Shown: positions 25,753 to 34,221 of the stretch, one piece after another | Numbering within the stretch: the stretch's first letter is position 1 | Layout of the letters: each line of letters starts with the position of its first letter | Origin: Streptomyces sp. NBC_01288 | Lineage (GTDB): Bacteria; Actinomycetota; Actinomycetes; Streptomycetales; Streptomycetaceae | Direction: 5' to 3' | Length of the DNA: 64,000 bases | NCBI RefSeq assembly: GCF_035982055.1 | Contig: NZ_CP108427.1 | Location: 7,315,001 to 7,379,000, forward strand | The notes under the pieces: model-generated | What the model was told of the DNA's origin: nothing | Seen by the model: the letters and a program-made list of their open reading frames with translations, nothing else | Database searches by the model: none | Translations under genes and position numbers: made by a program

Positions 25753-26622
25753 ATGCCGATCGACGCCGCCAGGGCACTCGCCGCCGAACCCCGCTCGGGA
25801 GAGATCTCCTGGAACACCAAGGACGTCCAGCTCTACCACCTCGGCCTCGGCGCTGGCACCCCCGCGACCGACCCCGACGAGCTGCGCTACACCCTGGAGT
25901 CCCGGCTGCACGTCCTGCCGAGTTTCGCCACCGTCGCGGGCAACGGCTCGCCCGGCGTGATCAGCGGCCTGTCCATGCCCGGCGTCGAGGTCGACCTCGC
26001 CCGCGTCCTGCACGGCGGCCAGTCCCTGCGCCTGCACCGCCCGATCCCGGCCCAGGGCACCGCGACCGGCACCAGCCATATCGCCGCCGTGTACGACAAG
26101 GGCAAGGCGGCCGTCCTCGTCATGCGCGCCGAAGTCGCCGACGCCGACGGCCCGTTGTGGACCAACGACGCGCAGATCTTCGTACGGGGAGAGGGTGGCT
26201 GGGGCGGCGACCGCGGCCCCTCCACCCGCCTGGAGGCCCCAACGGGCGAGCCCTACAAGGTGGTTGAGCGGCACATCCGCGAGGACCAGGCCCTCCTCTA
26301 CCGCCTCTCCGGCGACTGGAACCCGCTGCACGCCGACCCCGAGTTCGCCAAGCTCGCCGGGTTCGACCGGCCCATCCTGCACGGCCTGTGCACCTACGGC
26401 ATGACGCTGAAGGCGGTCGTCGACACGCTGCTCGACGGCGATGTGAGCCGGGTGCGCGCCTACGACACACGGTTCGCCGGAGTGGTGTTCCCCGGCGAGA
26501 CGCTGCGCATCCGCATGTGGCGGCAGGGCGACGCCGGAGCCGGCGTGGTGCGGGTCGCGGTGAGCGCCGTGGAACGGGACGACGCACCCGTCCTCGCCGA
26601 CACGATCGTCGAACACGCCTGA
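25753..26622 (+). CDS. MaoC-type enoyl-CoA hydratase (double hot-dog)
   Basis: 289 residues forming two hot-dog domains. The hydratase-2 motif is in the second half: LYRLSGDWNPLHADPEFAKL followed by AGFDRPILHGLCTYG (catalytic Asp and His of D-x-N-P-x-H). It matches peroxisomal MFE-2 hydratase 2 and mycobacterial Hsd4B/Rv3389c-type enzymes, which hydrate 2-enoyl-CoA to (R)-3-hydroxyacyl-CoA. The ATG 25753 follows AACAGGAGCCCC. It heads an operon with an alcohol dehydrogenase and an SDR, and carries a KstR-type operator upstream, pointing to sterol or branched-chain side-chain beta-oxidation. Confidence 0.9.
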   Translation: MPIDAARALAAEPRSGEISWNTKDVQLYHLGLGAGTPATDPDELRYTLESRLHVLPSFATVAGNGSPGVISGLSMPGVEVDLARVLHGGQSLRLHRPIPAQGTATGTSHIAAVYDKGKAAVLVMRAEVADADGPLWTNDAQIFVRGEGGWGGDRGPSTRLEAPTGEPYKVVERHIREDQALLYRLSGDWNPLHADPEFAKLAGFDRPILHGLCTYGMTLKAVVDTLLDGDVSRVRAYDTRFAGVVFPGETLRIRMWRQGDAGAGVVRVAVSAVERDDAPVLADTIVEHA

Positions 26623-26661
26623 GCCAGGCCAGAGTTGACCCGAGTTGAGGGGAGCCGCATC

Positions 26662-27738
26662 ATGCTCGCAGCCGTACTGCACGAGATAGGCCAGGACAAA
26701 CTGGAGGTCCTCGACGACGTCGAGGCGACGGGCTTCGGGCCCGGCCGGGTCAGGATCCGGGTGCGCGCCACGGGGCTGTGCCACTCGGACCTGTCCGCGA
26801 TGGCCGGCGTACTGCCACAGCCGGCCCCCTTCGTACCCGGACACGAGGGTGCGGGCGAGATCCTCGAAGTCGGCGAGGGTGTAAGCCACTTGAAGCCCGG
26901 TGACCGGGTCGTCGTCTGCTGGCTGCCGGCCTGCGGCGTGTGTCCCGCCTGCAAGCGCGGCCAGACCCAGCTCTGCCTGGCCGGGTTCATGAACGCGGGC
27001 ACCCCCAACTTCAAGCGCCCCAGCGGCGATGTGTTCGGCTTCGCGGGCACCGGCACCTTCGCCGAGGAGGTCGTCGTCGACGCGGGCTGCGCCGTACCGA
27101 TCCCCGACGACGTGCCCTTCGACATCGCCGCCCTCATCGGCTGCGGGGTCACCACCGGGCTCGGCGCCGCCCTCAACACCGCTGACGTGGAAGCCGGTTC
27201 GTCGGTCGCCGTGATCGGCTGCGGGGGCGTCGGGATCTCCGCGATCCAGGGTGCCCGGCTCAAGGGCGCCGCCGAGATCATCGCCGTCGACCCGGTCGCC
27301 TCCCGCCGCGAGGCCGCCCTCAAGTTCGGTGCCACCAGGGCGATTTCACCTGACGAGCTGCCCGACGCCAAGCAACAGGTCACCGGCGGCGAGGGGTTCG
27401 ACTACGTCTTCGAGGTCGTCGGCCGCTCCGCCACCGCCCGCACCGCCTACGAGAACACCCGGCGCGGCGGCACCCTCGTCGTCGTCGGCGCGGGCGCCCT
27501 GGACGACTATCTCCAACTCAGCATGTTCGAGCTGTTCTTCGACGAGAAGCGCATCCTGCCCTCGATGTACGGCGGGGGAGACGTGCTGCGTTCCTACGAG
27601 CGCACGATCGCCCTGTGGCGGGCGGGCCGCGTCGATCTGGAGAGCCTGATCACCCACCGGGTGCCGCTGGCCGACATCAACGAGGCCCTCGACCAGATGC
27701 GCCAGGGGACGGCCCTGCGCACGTGCATCGAGATCTGA
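26662..27738 (+). CDS. Zinc-dependent alcohol dehydrogenase
   Basis: 358 residues, MDR class III-like. Catalytic zinc ligands are in GLCHSDLSAM and PGHEGAGE; the structural zinc site is CGVCPACKRGQTQLC. NAD binding is at VAVIGCGGVGISAIQGARLK, and the DPVASRREAA following it selects NAD(H). ATG 26662 has GAGGGGAGCC upstream and begins MLAAVLHEIGQD. It lies between hydratase and SDR in the KstR-marked operon, so the substrate is probably an alcohol or aldehyde of side-chain degradation. Confidence 0.92.
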   Translation: MLAAVLHEIGQDKLEVLDDVEATGFGPGRVRIRVRATGLCHSDLSAMAGVLPQPAPFVPGHEGAGEILEVGEGVSHLKPGDRVVVCWLPACGVCPACKRGQTQLCLAGFMNAGTPNFKRPSGDVFGFAGTGTFAEEVVVDAGCAVPIPDDVPFDIAALIGCGVTTGLGAALNTADVEAGSSVAVIGCGGVGISAIQGARLKGAAEIIAVDPVASRREAALKFGATRAISPDELPDAKQQVTGGEGFDYVFEVVGRSATARTAYENTRRGGTLVVVGAGALDDYLQLSMFELFFDEKRILPSMYGGGDVLRSYERTIALWRAGRVDLESLITHRVPLADINEALDQMRQGTALRTCIEI

Positions 27739-27747
27739 GGGCCGGGT

Positions 27748-28698
27748 ATGTCGTTGCCACTTGAGGGACTCGCGGCGATCGTCACCGGCGCCGGACGCGG
27801 CCTCGGCCGGGCCGAGGCGCTGGAGCTCGGCCGGCTCGGCGCGGCCGTCGTCGTCAACGACTACGGGCAGCCGGGTCGGGACGGTTCGGGGGAGGCGTCC
27901 GCCGGTCCCGCCGAAGAGGTCGCCGCCGAGATCCGCGCGGCGGGCGGCCGCGCCACCGCCCACACCGGGGACGTGGCCGACTTCCAACAGGCCGCCGAAC
28001 TCGTCGAGTTGGCGATCGCCGAGTTCGGCAGGCTCGACATCCTCGTCAACAACGCGGGCATCCTGCGCGACCGCATGGTCTTCTCCATGACGGAGGGCGA
28101 GTGGGACGCGGTGATCCGGGTCCACCTCAAGGGCCACTTCAACACGACCCACTTCGCGGCCCGGCACTGGCGCGAGCGCTCCAAGGCGACCGGCGCACCG
28201 GTGTACGGCCGGATCGTGAACACCTCGTCCGAGGCATACCTCGCCGGCTCGGCCGGACAGCCCAACTACGCTGCCGCCAAAGGCGGAATCGTCGGCCTGA
28301 CCACCTCCACCGCCCTCGCCCTCGCCAAGTACGGCGTCACCGCGAACGCCATCTGCCCCCGCGCCCGCACCCGGATGACCGAGGACGTCTTCGCCGGGTT
28401 CGGGGAGAGCGACGACGGCCTCGACCCGCTCGCCCCCGAGCATGTCGCCCCGCTCGTCGGCTACTTGGCCTCACCCGCCGCCGAACGGATCAACGGCCAG
28501 CTCCTCGTCGTCCACGGCGGCATGGTCGCGATCGTCGAACGCCCGCACGTCCAGGCCAAGTTCGACAGCAAGCAGGACGTCTTCAGCTACGACGAGCTGG
28601 ACGCCGTACTCACTCCGCACTACGCGGAGCGACCGCCGGGGGAGACGTTCGCGGCGGCCGAGGTACTGGGACTCAAGCGGGAGCCGGGCACGGCATAG
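27748..28698 (+). CDS. SDR-family 3-hydroxyacyl-CoA dehydrogenase-like protein
   Basis: 316 residues. The cofactor site is AAIVTGAGRGLGRAEALELG, followed by DILVNNAGILRDRM; the catalytic Ser is in NTSSEAYLAGS and Tyr/Lys in PNYAAAKGG. The extended C-terminus (FDSKQDVFSYDELDAVLTPH) is that of MFE-2/Hsd4A-type dehydrogenases, which oxidise the (R)-3-hydroxyacyl-CoA made by MaoC hydratases. It starts 10 bp after the alcohol dehydrogenase. Hydratase, dehydrogenase and the remote SCP2-type thiolase would together complete a beta-oxidation cycle. Confidence 0.9.
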   Translation: MSLPLEGLAAIVTGAGRGLGRAEALELGRLGAAVVVNDYGQPGRDGSGEASAGPAEEVAAEIRAAGGRATAHTGDVADFQQAAELVELAIAEFGRLDILVNNAGILRDRMVFSMTEGEWDAVIRVHLKGHFNTTHFAARHWRERSKATGAPVYGRIVNTSSEAYLAGSAGQPNYAAAKGGIVGLTTSTALALAKYGVTANAICPRARTRMTEDVFAGFGESDDGLDPLAPEHVAPLVGYLASPAAERINGQLLVVHGGMVAIVERPHVQAKFDSKQDVFSYDELDAVLTPHYAERPPGETFAAAEVLGLKREPGTA

Positions 28699-28707
28699 GG
28701 AACGCGG

Positions 28708-28739
28708 CGGCCCCGCCCGTCCGGAGACGAGCGGGGCCG
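28708..28739 (+). terminator. Rho-independent-like hairpin after the SDR operon
   Basis: Stem CGGCCCCGC (28708-28716) / GCGGGGCCG (28731-28739), 10 bp after the SDR stop. Confidence 0.8.
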
Positions 28740-28764
28740 TGTCGTGCGAGATGGTGCAAGGCGC

Positions 28765-28779
28765 CTGACGTGTCGTCAG
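28765..28779. promoter_or_regulatory. Palindrome CTGAC-N5-GTCAG, copy 4 (doubtful role)
   Basis: CTGACGTGTCGTCAG. Unlike the other copies it sits between convergent genes and overlaps the stop codon of the small gene at 28776, so it may act as a terminator stem rather than an operator. Confidence 0.35.
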
Positions 28780-28943
28780 ACAGCCGCGTACTTCGACTGC
28801 GTGGACTGCTCGGACGGCTTGCGGTGCCGGCCGTGGGCGGCCGCATCGCCGTCCTGCGCCGAGACCGGACCCCGGTGCTTGCCGTGACCGGAGGCGTCGT
28901 GTGTGTCGGCAGACATGGTCTGCGCGGTGTTCGAGTCGTTCAT
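28776..28943 (-). CDS. Small His/Lys-rich protein, 55 residues
   Basis: Too short for most gene callers. It reads MNDSNTAQTMSADTHDASGH and then a hydrophilic stretch with HRG/HRKP motifs, ending SKYAAV. No signal peptide or membrane segment. It has the look of small conserved Streptomyces proteins of unknown role. ATG 28943 is used. Upstream, TTCACCCCGT (28951-28960) and its exact inverse ACGGGGTGAA (29007-29016) flank a 46-bp space that would contain its promoter. Confidence 0.6.
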   Translation of the reverse strand: MNDSNTAQTMSADTHDASGHGKHRGPVSAQDGDAAAHGRHRKPSEQSTQSKYAAV

Positions 28944-29068
28944 CGGAAAGTTCACCCCGTAGCAACATGATCCTTCTTACAGCCCGGCGATCTTATCCAG
29001 CCGTGCACGGGGTGAAGCGAGGCGGACCGCCGTCCGGGACGAGTTCGTTACCGAGCCGCACCACTTTG

Positions 29069-30370
29069 TTACCCGACGGCCACCCGGCCGTTGAGCGGCG
29101 CTTCCCGCAAGGGCACCGGACGCGGCGCGACCGGCACCGGAGGATCCGGTCGTGACGGTGCCGACGGCGACGGCGCGGCCTCCCCAGGCGCGCCCCCCGT
29201 CCCGTCCCGAACCGGATCCTCCGGGCGTGTTTCCCCCGTACCCCCCACGCCCCCCGTTACCCCAGGGGACCCCGCGTCCCCTGCTTCCCCCGGGCCCCCC
29301 GTTCCCCCCGCCCCCCGAGGCACCGCGAACCGCGCCACACCGCACGGCACTTCCCGTGTGGCGTACGGCAGTTGCAGCACCCCGCTCTCGGTCCACAGCC
29401 CGGCACCCGTCAACCACCCCTCGGGCGCCGGGAGTTGGAGCAACTGCCGCTCGGCGGGCCGCCATACGGCGAACCAGGTGCCGGCCGGCCCGTCGACGCG
29501 CAGCGCGACCCCGCAGTTCTCCGGCATCAGCACCTGCCCCGGCTGGATCGCGAACGGCGTCACCGTGCAGTCCGGCAGCCGCAGGCACTCCGGGAACCGC
29601 ACCGGCAGCGTGGAGCCGACGACCCCCCAGCCCAGCCGGTCCCCCCGGCCCGGCGACGGCGCGTCCGAGCGGATCAGCAGCAGCCCGCTGTCGGGGTCGG
29701 CCGCGAGCAGCCGGTCGTCGCTGTCCGCGGCGATCTGCAGCAGCGGCGACACCTCCCCGTCCCGCTCCAGGTCGACCACGATCGCCTTGGTCCGCCCGCC
29801 GACCTCCCGGTCCAGGGCCAGCATCCGCCCCGCCCGGTCCAGCCAGACCCCGCCCGAACACCGCCCCGGGACCATCGCGAGATGCTCAGGCCCGAACGCC
29901 CCGCCCGCCACCAGCCACACGGCGGTCGAGCGCCGGCCCACGGCGAGGGCGTACGCCTTCTCGCCCCCCGGCGCGGGCGGCAGCAGCCGTAGCCGGGTGT
30001 CCGGGTCCGGGCACTCGACCGCGCCGAGCGGCAGCTCACCGGTGCCCGGGCCGGTCGGGTAGAGCAGCGAGAACGCGTGCCGCCCGTCGACCAGTCGCCG
30101 GATGAGCACCCGCCCGTCGCTCATCGGCTGGACCTCGGTGCCGGGCTCCTCCGGCTGGTTGCCGGGCAGCGGCACGGCGTACGGCTCGGGGCCGTCCAGC
30201 GTCCACCGCTCCGGGAACAGACAGTCGCCGGCCGGCGCGAGGCGGGCGGCGTACGCCCCGTCCGCGGTGATCGCACACGTGGTGCCACCGTTCCGCGGGA
30301 CCCCGCACTCGTCGCCGCACTCGTCCCCGTCTTCGTCCGCCGCCGTGGGCTCGATCGCACAGGCCGTCAT
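29069..30370 (-). CDS. Hypothetical beta-propeller-like protein with Gly/Pro-rich tail
   Basis: 433 residues. The first 340 residues are strand-rich with repeated RLVDGRHAFSLLYP, KAYALAVGRRSTAVWLV and DGEVSPLLQIAADSDDRLLA blades that suggest a WD/YVTN-like propeller. The N-terminus has several Cys (TACAIEP, DECGDECG). The last 90 residues are GTGG/PGEAG and PxP low complexity. No signal peptide is visible. ATG 30370 is chosen over the longer frame because it lies just after a -10/-35-sized gap to the Nif3 gene. Function unknown. Confidence 0.65.
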   Translation of the reverse strand: MTACAIEPTAADEDGDECGDECGVPRNGGTTCAITADGAYAARLAPAGDCLFPERWTLDGPEPYAVPLPGNQPEEPGTEVQPMSDGRVLIRRLVDGRHAFSLLYPTGPGTGELPLGAVECPDPDTRLRLLPPAPGGEKAYALAVGRRSTAVWLVAGGAFGPEHLAMVPGRCSGGVWLDRAGRMLALDREVGGRTKAIVVDLERDGEVSPLLQIAADSDDRLLAADPDSGLLLIRSDAPSPGRGDRLGWGVVGSTLPVRFPECLRLPDCTVTPFAIQPGQVLMPENCGVALRVDGPAGTWFAVWRPAERQLLQLPAPEGWLTGAGLWTESGVLQLPYATREVPCGVARFAVPRGAGGTGGPGEAGDAGSPGVTGGVGGTGETRPEDPVRDGTGGAPGEAAPSPSAPSRPDPPVPVAPRPVPLREAPLNGRVAVG

Positions 30371-30568
30371 GGTTCGGTCACCTCCGGCCACGAAACTAGT
30401 TTTCGCACGTACGGACGTGGGACCGATGAGCAGCCGCTTCACCAATAAGGGTGGCCAAGTAACGATTCGCCTGAGGAAACGGGGGCGGGTGTGCTGAACG
30501 GGGCCACGCACCTCCGTGCGGCCGGTTCAGCGGTTCAGCCGATCGGTCCAGCCAGGTAGCCTTTCCCC

Positions 30569-31441
30569 GTGCCCCGTCAGTCCGTACCCCGCCTGTCCGA
30601 AGTCATCGCCGCGCTGGAGAACCTGTGGCCCGCCGAGCGGGCCGAGTCCTGGGACGCGGTCGGCACCGTTGTGGGCGACCCGGACCAGGACGTCACCCGC
30701 GTGCTGTTCGCCGTCGACCCGGTCCAGGAGATCGTCGACGAGGCCGTGAAGCTGGGCGCCGACCTGCTGGTCACCCACCACCCCCTCTACCTGCGCGGTA
30801 CGACCACGGTCGCGGCCTCCACGTTCAAGGGCCGCGTGGTGCACACCCTGATCAAGCACGACATCGCGCTGCACGTCGCCCACACCAACGCCGACCGCGC
30901 CGACCCGGGAGTCTCCGACGCCCTCGCGGGCGCGCTGGACCTCAGGGTCGTAGGACCGCTCGTACCGGACCCGACCGATCCGGAGGGCCGCAGGGGCCTG
31001 GGCCGGATCTGCGAGCTGGACCACCCCCTGACCGTCCGCGAGCTCGCGGCCCGAGCCGCCGAGCGCCTGCCCGCCACGGCGCAGGGCATCCGCGTCGCCG
31101 GCGACCCCGACGCCCTGGTCCACCGGGTCGCGGTGAGCGGCGGCTCCGGCGACAGCCTCTTCGACGACGTACGAGCGGCAGGCGTGGACGCCTTCCTGAC
31201 AGCGGACCTCCGCCACCACCCGGTGTCCGAGGCCCGCGCACACAGTCCTCTCGCGCTGCTCGACGCGGCGCACTGGGCCACCGAGTGGCCCTGGTGCGAG
31301 CTGGCCGCCGCCCAGCTCGACGAGATCTCCGACCGCGAGGGATGGGACCTCAGGGTCCACGTCTCCAAGACGGTCACCGACCCCTGGACCGCCCACGCGG
31401 CGTCCGCCACCACACCTGACCCAATGGGAGCCCCCAACTGA
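30569..31441 (+). CDS. Nif3-like dinuclear metal centre protein
   Basis: 290 residues, shorter than the Nif3 proteins that carry an inserted PII-like domain. Motifs: SWDAVGTVVGDPDQDVTRVL at the N-terminus, the metal-binding LLVTHHPLYLRGTT, HTNADRADPGVSDAL and, near the C-terminus, VDAFLTADLRHHPVSEA with the second His pair. Starts at GTG 30569. It belongs to the conserved actinobacterial block Nif3 - zinc-ribbon protein - RNase H/phosphatase and abuts the next gene. Biochemical role is not established for the family. Confidence 0.92.
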   Translation: MPRQSVPRLSEVIAALENLWPAERAESWDAVGTVVGDPDQDVTRVLFAVDPVQEIVDEAVKLGADLLVTHHPLYLRGTTTVAASTFKGRVVHTLIKHDIALHVAHTNADRADPGVSDALAGALDLRVVGPLVPDPTDPEGRRGLGRICELDHPLTVRELAARAAERLPATAQGIRVAGDPDALVHRVAVSGGSGDSLFDDVRAAGVDAFLTADLRHHPVSEARAHSPLALLDAAHWATEWPWCELAAAQLDEISDREGWDLRVHVSKTVTDPWTAHAASATTPDPMGAPN

Positions 31442-32181
31442 ACGCCGCGCCCGCCGACCAGATCCGACTTCTCGACGTCCAGGCCCTCGACGTACGCCTG
31501 TCGCAGCTCGCGCACAAGCGCAACTCCCTGCCCGAGCACGCCGAGATCGACTCGCTGACCAAGGACCTCACCCAGCTGCGCGACCTGCTCGTGGCCGTGC
31601 AGACCGAGGAGAGCGACTGCGCCCGCGAGCAGACCAAGGCCGAGCAGGACGTGGACCAGGTGCGCCAGCGCGCCACCCGCGACCAGCAGCGCCTCGACTC
31701 GGGTGCCGTCACCTCGCCCAAGGACCTGGAGAACCTCCAGCGCGAGATCGTCTCCCTCGCCAAGCGCCAGGGCGACCTGGAGGACATCGTCCTCGAAGTC
31801 ATGGAGCGCCGTGAGTCCGCGCAGGAGCGCACCGCCGAACTGACCGAGCGGGTCGGTTCCGTGCAGGGCCGGATCGACGACGCGACCGCCCGCCGCGAGG
31901 CCGCCTACGAGACCCTCGACGCCGACGAGGCCACGGCCGAGAAGGAGCGCGAGGTCGTCTCGGCGACCATCCCCGCGGACCTCCTCAAGCTCTACGACAA
32001 GCTCCGCCAGCAGCAGGGCGGCATCGGCGCGGCCAAGCTGTACCAGCGCACCTGCCAGGGCTGCCGCCAGGAGCTCGCCATCACCGACTTCAACGAGGTC
32101 CGCGCGGCGGCCCCCGACACGGTCGTCCGCTGCGAGAACTGCCGCCGCATCCTGGTGCGCACGTCCGAGTCCGGCCTGTAA
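31438..32181 (+). CDS. Coiled-coil C4 zinc-ribbon protein, probable CTG start
   Basis: 247 residues. After an N-terminal hydrophobic heptad stretch (QIRLLDVQALDVRLSQLAHK) there is a long antiparallel coiled coil to about residue 190, then a C4 zinc ribbon with CxxC pairs (QRTCQGCRQE and RCENCRRIL). The fold matches the zf-RING_7/CT398-like family. The conserved N-terminus is in frame from CTG 31438, which overlaps the Nif3 stop as CTGA. In this frame a TGA at 31417 blocks any upstream start and the first ATG/GTG/TTG-type start is GTG about 31585, which would delete the first 50 residues. So CTG is the likely initiator. Confidence 0.85.
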   Translation: MNAAPADQIRLLDVQALDVRLSQLAHKRNSLPEHAEIDSLTKDLTQLRDLLVAVQTEESDCAREQTKAEQDVDQVRQRATRDQQRLDSGAVTSPKDLENLQREIVSLAKRQGDLEDIVLEVMERRESAQERTAELTERVGSVQGRIDDATARREAAYETLDADEATAEKEREVVSATIPADLLKLYDKLRQQQGGIGAAKLYQRTCQGCRQELAITDFNEVRAAAPDTVVRCENCRRILVRTSESGL

Positions 32182-32193
32182 GGAGCGTTCGCC

Positions 32194-33516
32194 GTGCGGG
32201 AGTTCATCGTCGAGGCGGACGGCGGTTCCCGGGGAAACCCGGGCCCCGCGGGCTACGGTTCCGTCGTCATCGACGCGACGACGGGGGAGACCCTGGCGGA
32301 GGCGGCCGAGTACATCGGCATCGCCACGAACAACGTCGCCGAGTACCGGGGCCTGCTGGCCGGCCTCCGCACGGCCCACGCCCTGGACCCCACCGCCCAC
32401 ATCCACGTCCGCATGGACTCCAAGCTGGTCGTGGAACAGATGTCGGGCCGCTGGAAGATCAAACACCCCGACATGAAGCCCCTGGCGGCGGAGGCGGGCG
32501 GGGTGTATCCGGCGACGCAGGTGACGTACGAGTGGATCCCCCGGGCCCAGAACAAACACGCGGACCGCTTGGCCAACGAGGCGATGGACGCGGGAAAGCG
32601 GGGCGAGCAGTGGTCGGCGACAGAGTCAACGGCGGACCTCCGCAGCACAGGCTCGGCTGAGGCTTTTCAGGGGCGCGCCCAACTTTCCAGTGAGGGCTCA
32701 GCCGAGGCTTTTCAGGGCCGCGGCAGCGCCCAGCTTTCCGGTGCAGGCCCAGGTGACGCCCTCAAGGGGCGCGGGGAACTGCGCGACCAGCCCCCACCGG
32801 CCGCAACTGTGACCACTGCCAAAGCCATCGCAGACACCCGCGCAGCCCGCAACGTAGCGACCCCCAGCGCCGGTTGGGCCCCCGCAGACATGGGCGCCCC
32901 CGCAACCTTCGTCCTCCTACGCCACGGCGAAACCCCCCTCACCCCCCAGAAGCGTTTCTCAGGCAGCGGCGGCACCAACCCCTCCCTCTCACCCGTAGGC
33001 CAGGACCAAGCCACCCGAGCAGCAACGGCGTTGGCGGCCCGAGGCACGATCCAGCACATCATCGCCTCCCCCCTCACCCGCACCAGGGAAACCGCCGCAG
33101 CCGTAGCAGACCGCCTCGGCCTGGACGTGACGATCGAAGAGGGCCTGCGCGAAACGGACTTCGGCGCCTGGGAAGGCCTCACCTTCGGCGAGGTACGCGA
33201 CCGCTACCCCGACGACCTGACCACCTGGTTGGCCGACCCCACGGCCCAACCCACCGGCGGCGGCGAGAGTTTCGCGGACACGGCAACCCGAATCGCCGCC
33301 ACCCGCGACAAGCTGACGGCGGCCTACGCGGGCCGCACCGTCCTCCTCGTCACCCACGTCACCCCGATCAAGACGTTCGTCCAACTCGCCCTGGGCGCCC
33401 CACCGGAGTCCCTGTTCCGCATGGAACTCTCGGCCGCCTCGATCTCCGCCGTGGCCTACTACGCCGACGGCAACGCGAGCGTACGACTCTTCAACGACAC
33501 GTCCCACCTACGCTGA
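32194..33516 (+). CDS. Bifunctional RNase HI / histidine acid phosphatase
   Basis: 440 residues in two domains. Residues 1-135 are RNase HI: EADGGSRGNPGPAGYG (first Asp), the Glu of NNVAEYRGLLAGLR, the Asp of VRMDSKLVVEQ and HADRLANEA. Residues 230-440 are a histidine phosphatase: FVLLRHGETPLTPQKRFSG, with the second His in TVLLVTHVTP. It corresponds to the SCO2299-type fusion, known to have both activities. The linker (about residues 150-205) is unusual because it is made of translated copies of an intergenic repeat (see 32650-32802). GTG 32194 follows AAGGAGCG. Third gene of the Nif3 block. Confidence 0.95.
   Translation: MREFIVEADGGSRGNPGPAGYGSVVIDATTGETLAEAAEYIGIATNNVAEYRGLLAGLRTAHALDPTAHIHVRMDSKLVVEQMSGRWKIKHPDMKPLAAEAGGVYPATQVTYEWIPRAQNKHADRLANEAMDAGKRGEQWSATESTADLRSTGSAEAFQGRAQLSSEGSAEAFQGRGSAQLSGAGPGDALKGRGELRDQPPPAATVTTAKAIADTRAARNVATPSAGWAPADMGAPATFVLLRHGETPLTPQKRFSGSGGTNPSLSPVGQDQATRAATALAARGTIQHIIASPLTRTRETAAAVADRLGLDVTIEEGLRETDFGAWEGLTFGEVRDRYPDDLTTWLADPTAQPTGGGESFADTATRIAATRDKLTAAYAGRTVLLVTHVTPIKTFVQLALGAPPESLFRMELSAASISAVAYYADGNASVRLFNDTSHLR
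32650..32802 (+). repeat. Intergenic repeat copies inside the RNase H-phosphatase linker
   Basis: Three degenerate copies: AGGCTTTTCAGGGGCGCG (about 32660-32677), AGGCTTTTCAGGGCCGCG (32705-32722) and CAAGGGGCGCGGGGAACTGC (32763-32782, followed by GCGACCAGCCCCCAC). The same words form the terminator at 4381-4449. Confidence 0.8.
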
Positions 33517-34134
33517 GCGCAGCGCCGCCGCCTCCCGGGCCAGCGACTCGACCCGCCCCCAGTCACGCGCGGCCACCGCATCCGCCGGAATCATCCAACT
33601 CCCGCCCACACACCCGACGTTGGGCAACGCCAGGTATTCCGGCGCGGAGTTGACCCCTATCCCCCCGGTAGGACAGAACCGCGCCTGCGGCAACGGCCCC
33701 GCCAACGCCTTGAGATACGCCGTACCGCCCGAGGCCTGAGCCGGGAAGAACTTCATCTCCCGCACCCCGCGCTCCAACAGCGCGACCACCTCGGACGTGG
33801 TCGACACCCCCGGCAGAAACGGCACCCCGGACCCCTGCATGGCCTCCAGCAGAAGTTCGGTCCACCCGGGACTGACAAGGAACCGCGCCCCCGCCCCCAC
33901 GCACTCCTTCACCTGCCCCGGAGTCAACACCGTCCCCGCCCCGACCACGGCCCCCGACACCTCACCCGCGATAGCCCGCAAGGCCTCCAGCGCGCCCGGC
34001 GTCCGCAAGGTCACCTCGATCGCCGGCAACCCACCCGCCACCAGCGCTCGCGCGAGCGGCACCGCGTCGGCGACGTCCTCGATGACGACGACGGGCAGCA
34101 CGGGAGCGAGATCGAGCAGGGAGGAGGAAGTCAT
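33508..34134 (-). CDS. eda: KDPG/KHG aldolase
   Basis: 208 residues of a class I TIM barrel. Catalytic Glu is in LPAIEVTLRTPGALEALR, the Schiff-base Lys in EMKFFPAQASGGTAYLKALA, the phosphate loop in FCPTGGIGVNSAPEYLALP. It cleaves 2-keto-3-deoxy-6-phosphogluconate to pyruvate and glyceraldehyde 3-phosphate. I chose ATG 34134 with GGAGGAGGAAG upstream; the longer frame begins in the divergent space. It overlaps the RNase H gene tail by 9 bp. Confidence 0.92.
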   Translation of the reverse strand: MTSSSLLDLAPVLPVVVIEDVADAVPLARALVAGGLPAIEVTLRTPGALEALRAIAGEVSGAVVGAGTVLTPGQVKECVGAGARFLVSPGWTELLLEAMQGSGVPFLPGVSTTSEVVALLERGVREMKFFPAQASGGTAYLKALAGPLPQARFCPTGGIGVNSAPEYLALPNVGCVGGSWMIPADAVAARDWGRVESLAREAAALRSA

Positions 34135-34221
34135 AGCCTCATCCTGCCGAGGGGATGCAGTGTGCGCAAAGCTCATTGCGCATACTGCAACGCACGCCTG
34201 ATGGGTCGCTCAATGGGTCGC

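Noticed and set aside
29091..30105. Two plus-strand open frames of 317-323 codons
   Set aside because: Pro/Ser/Arg-rich antisense of the hypothetical propeller-like gene; the minus frame has the sensible composition and start.
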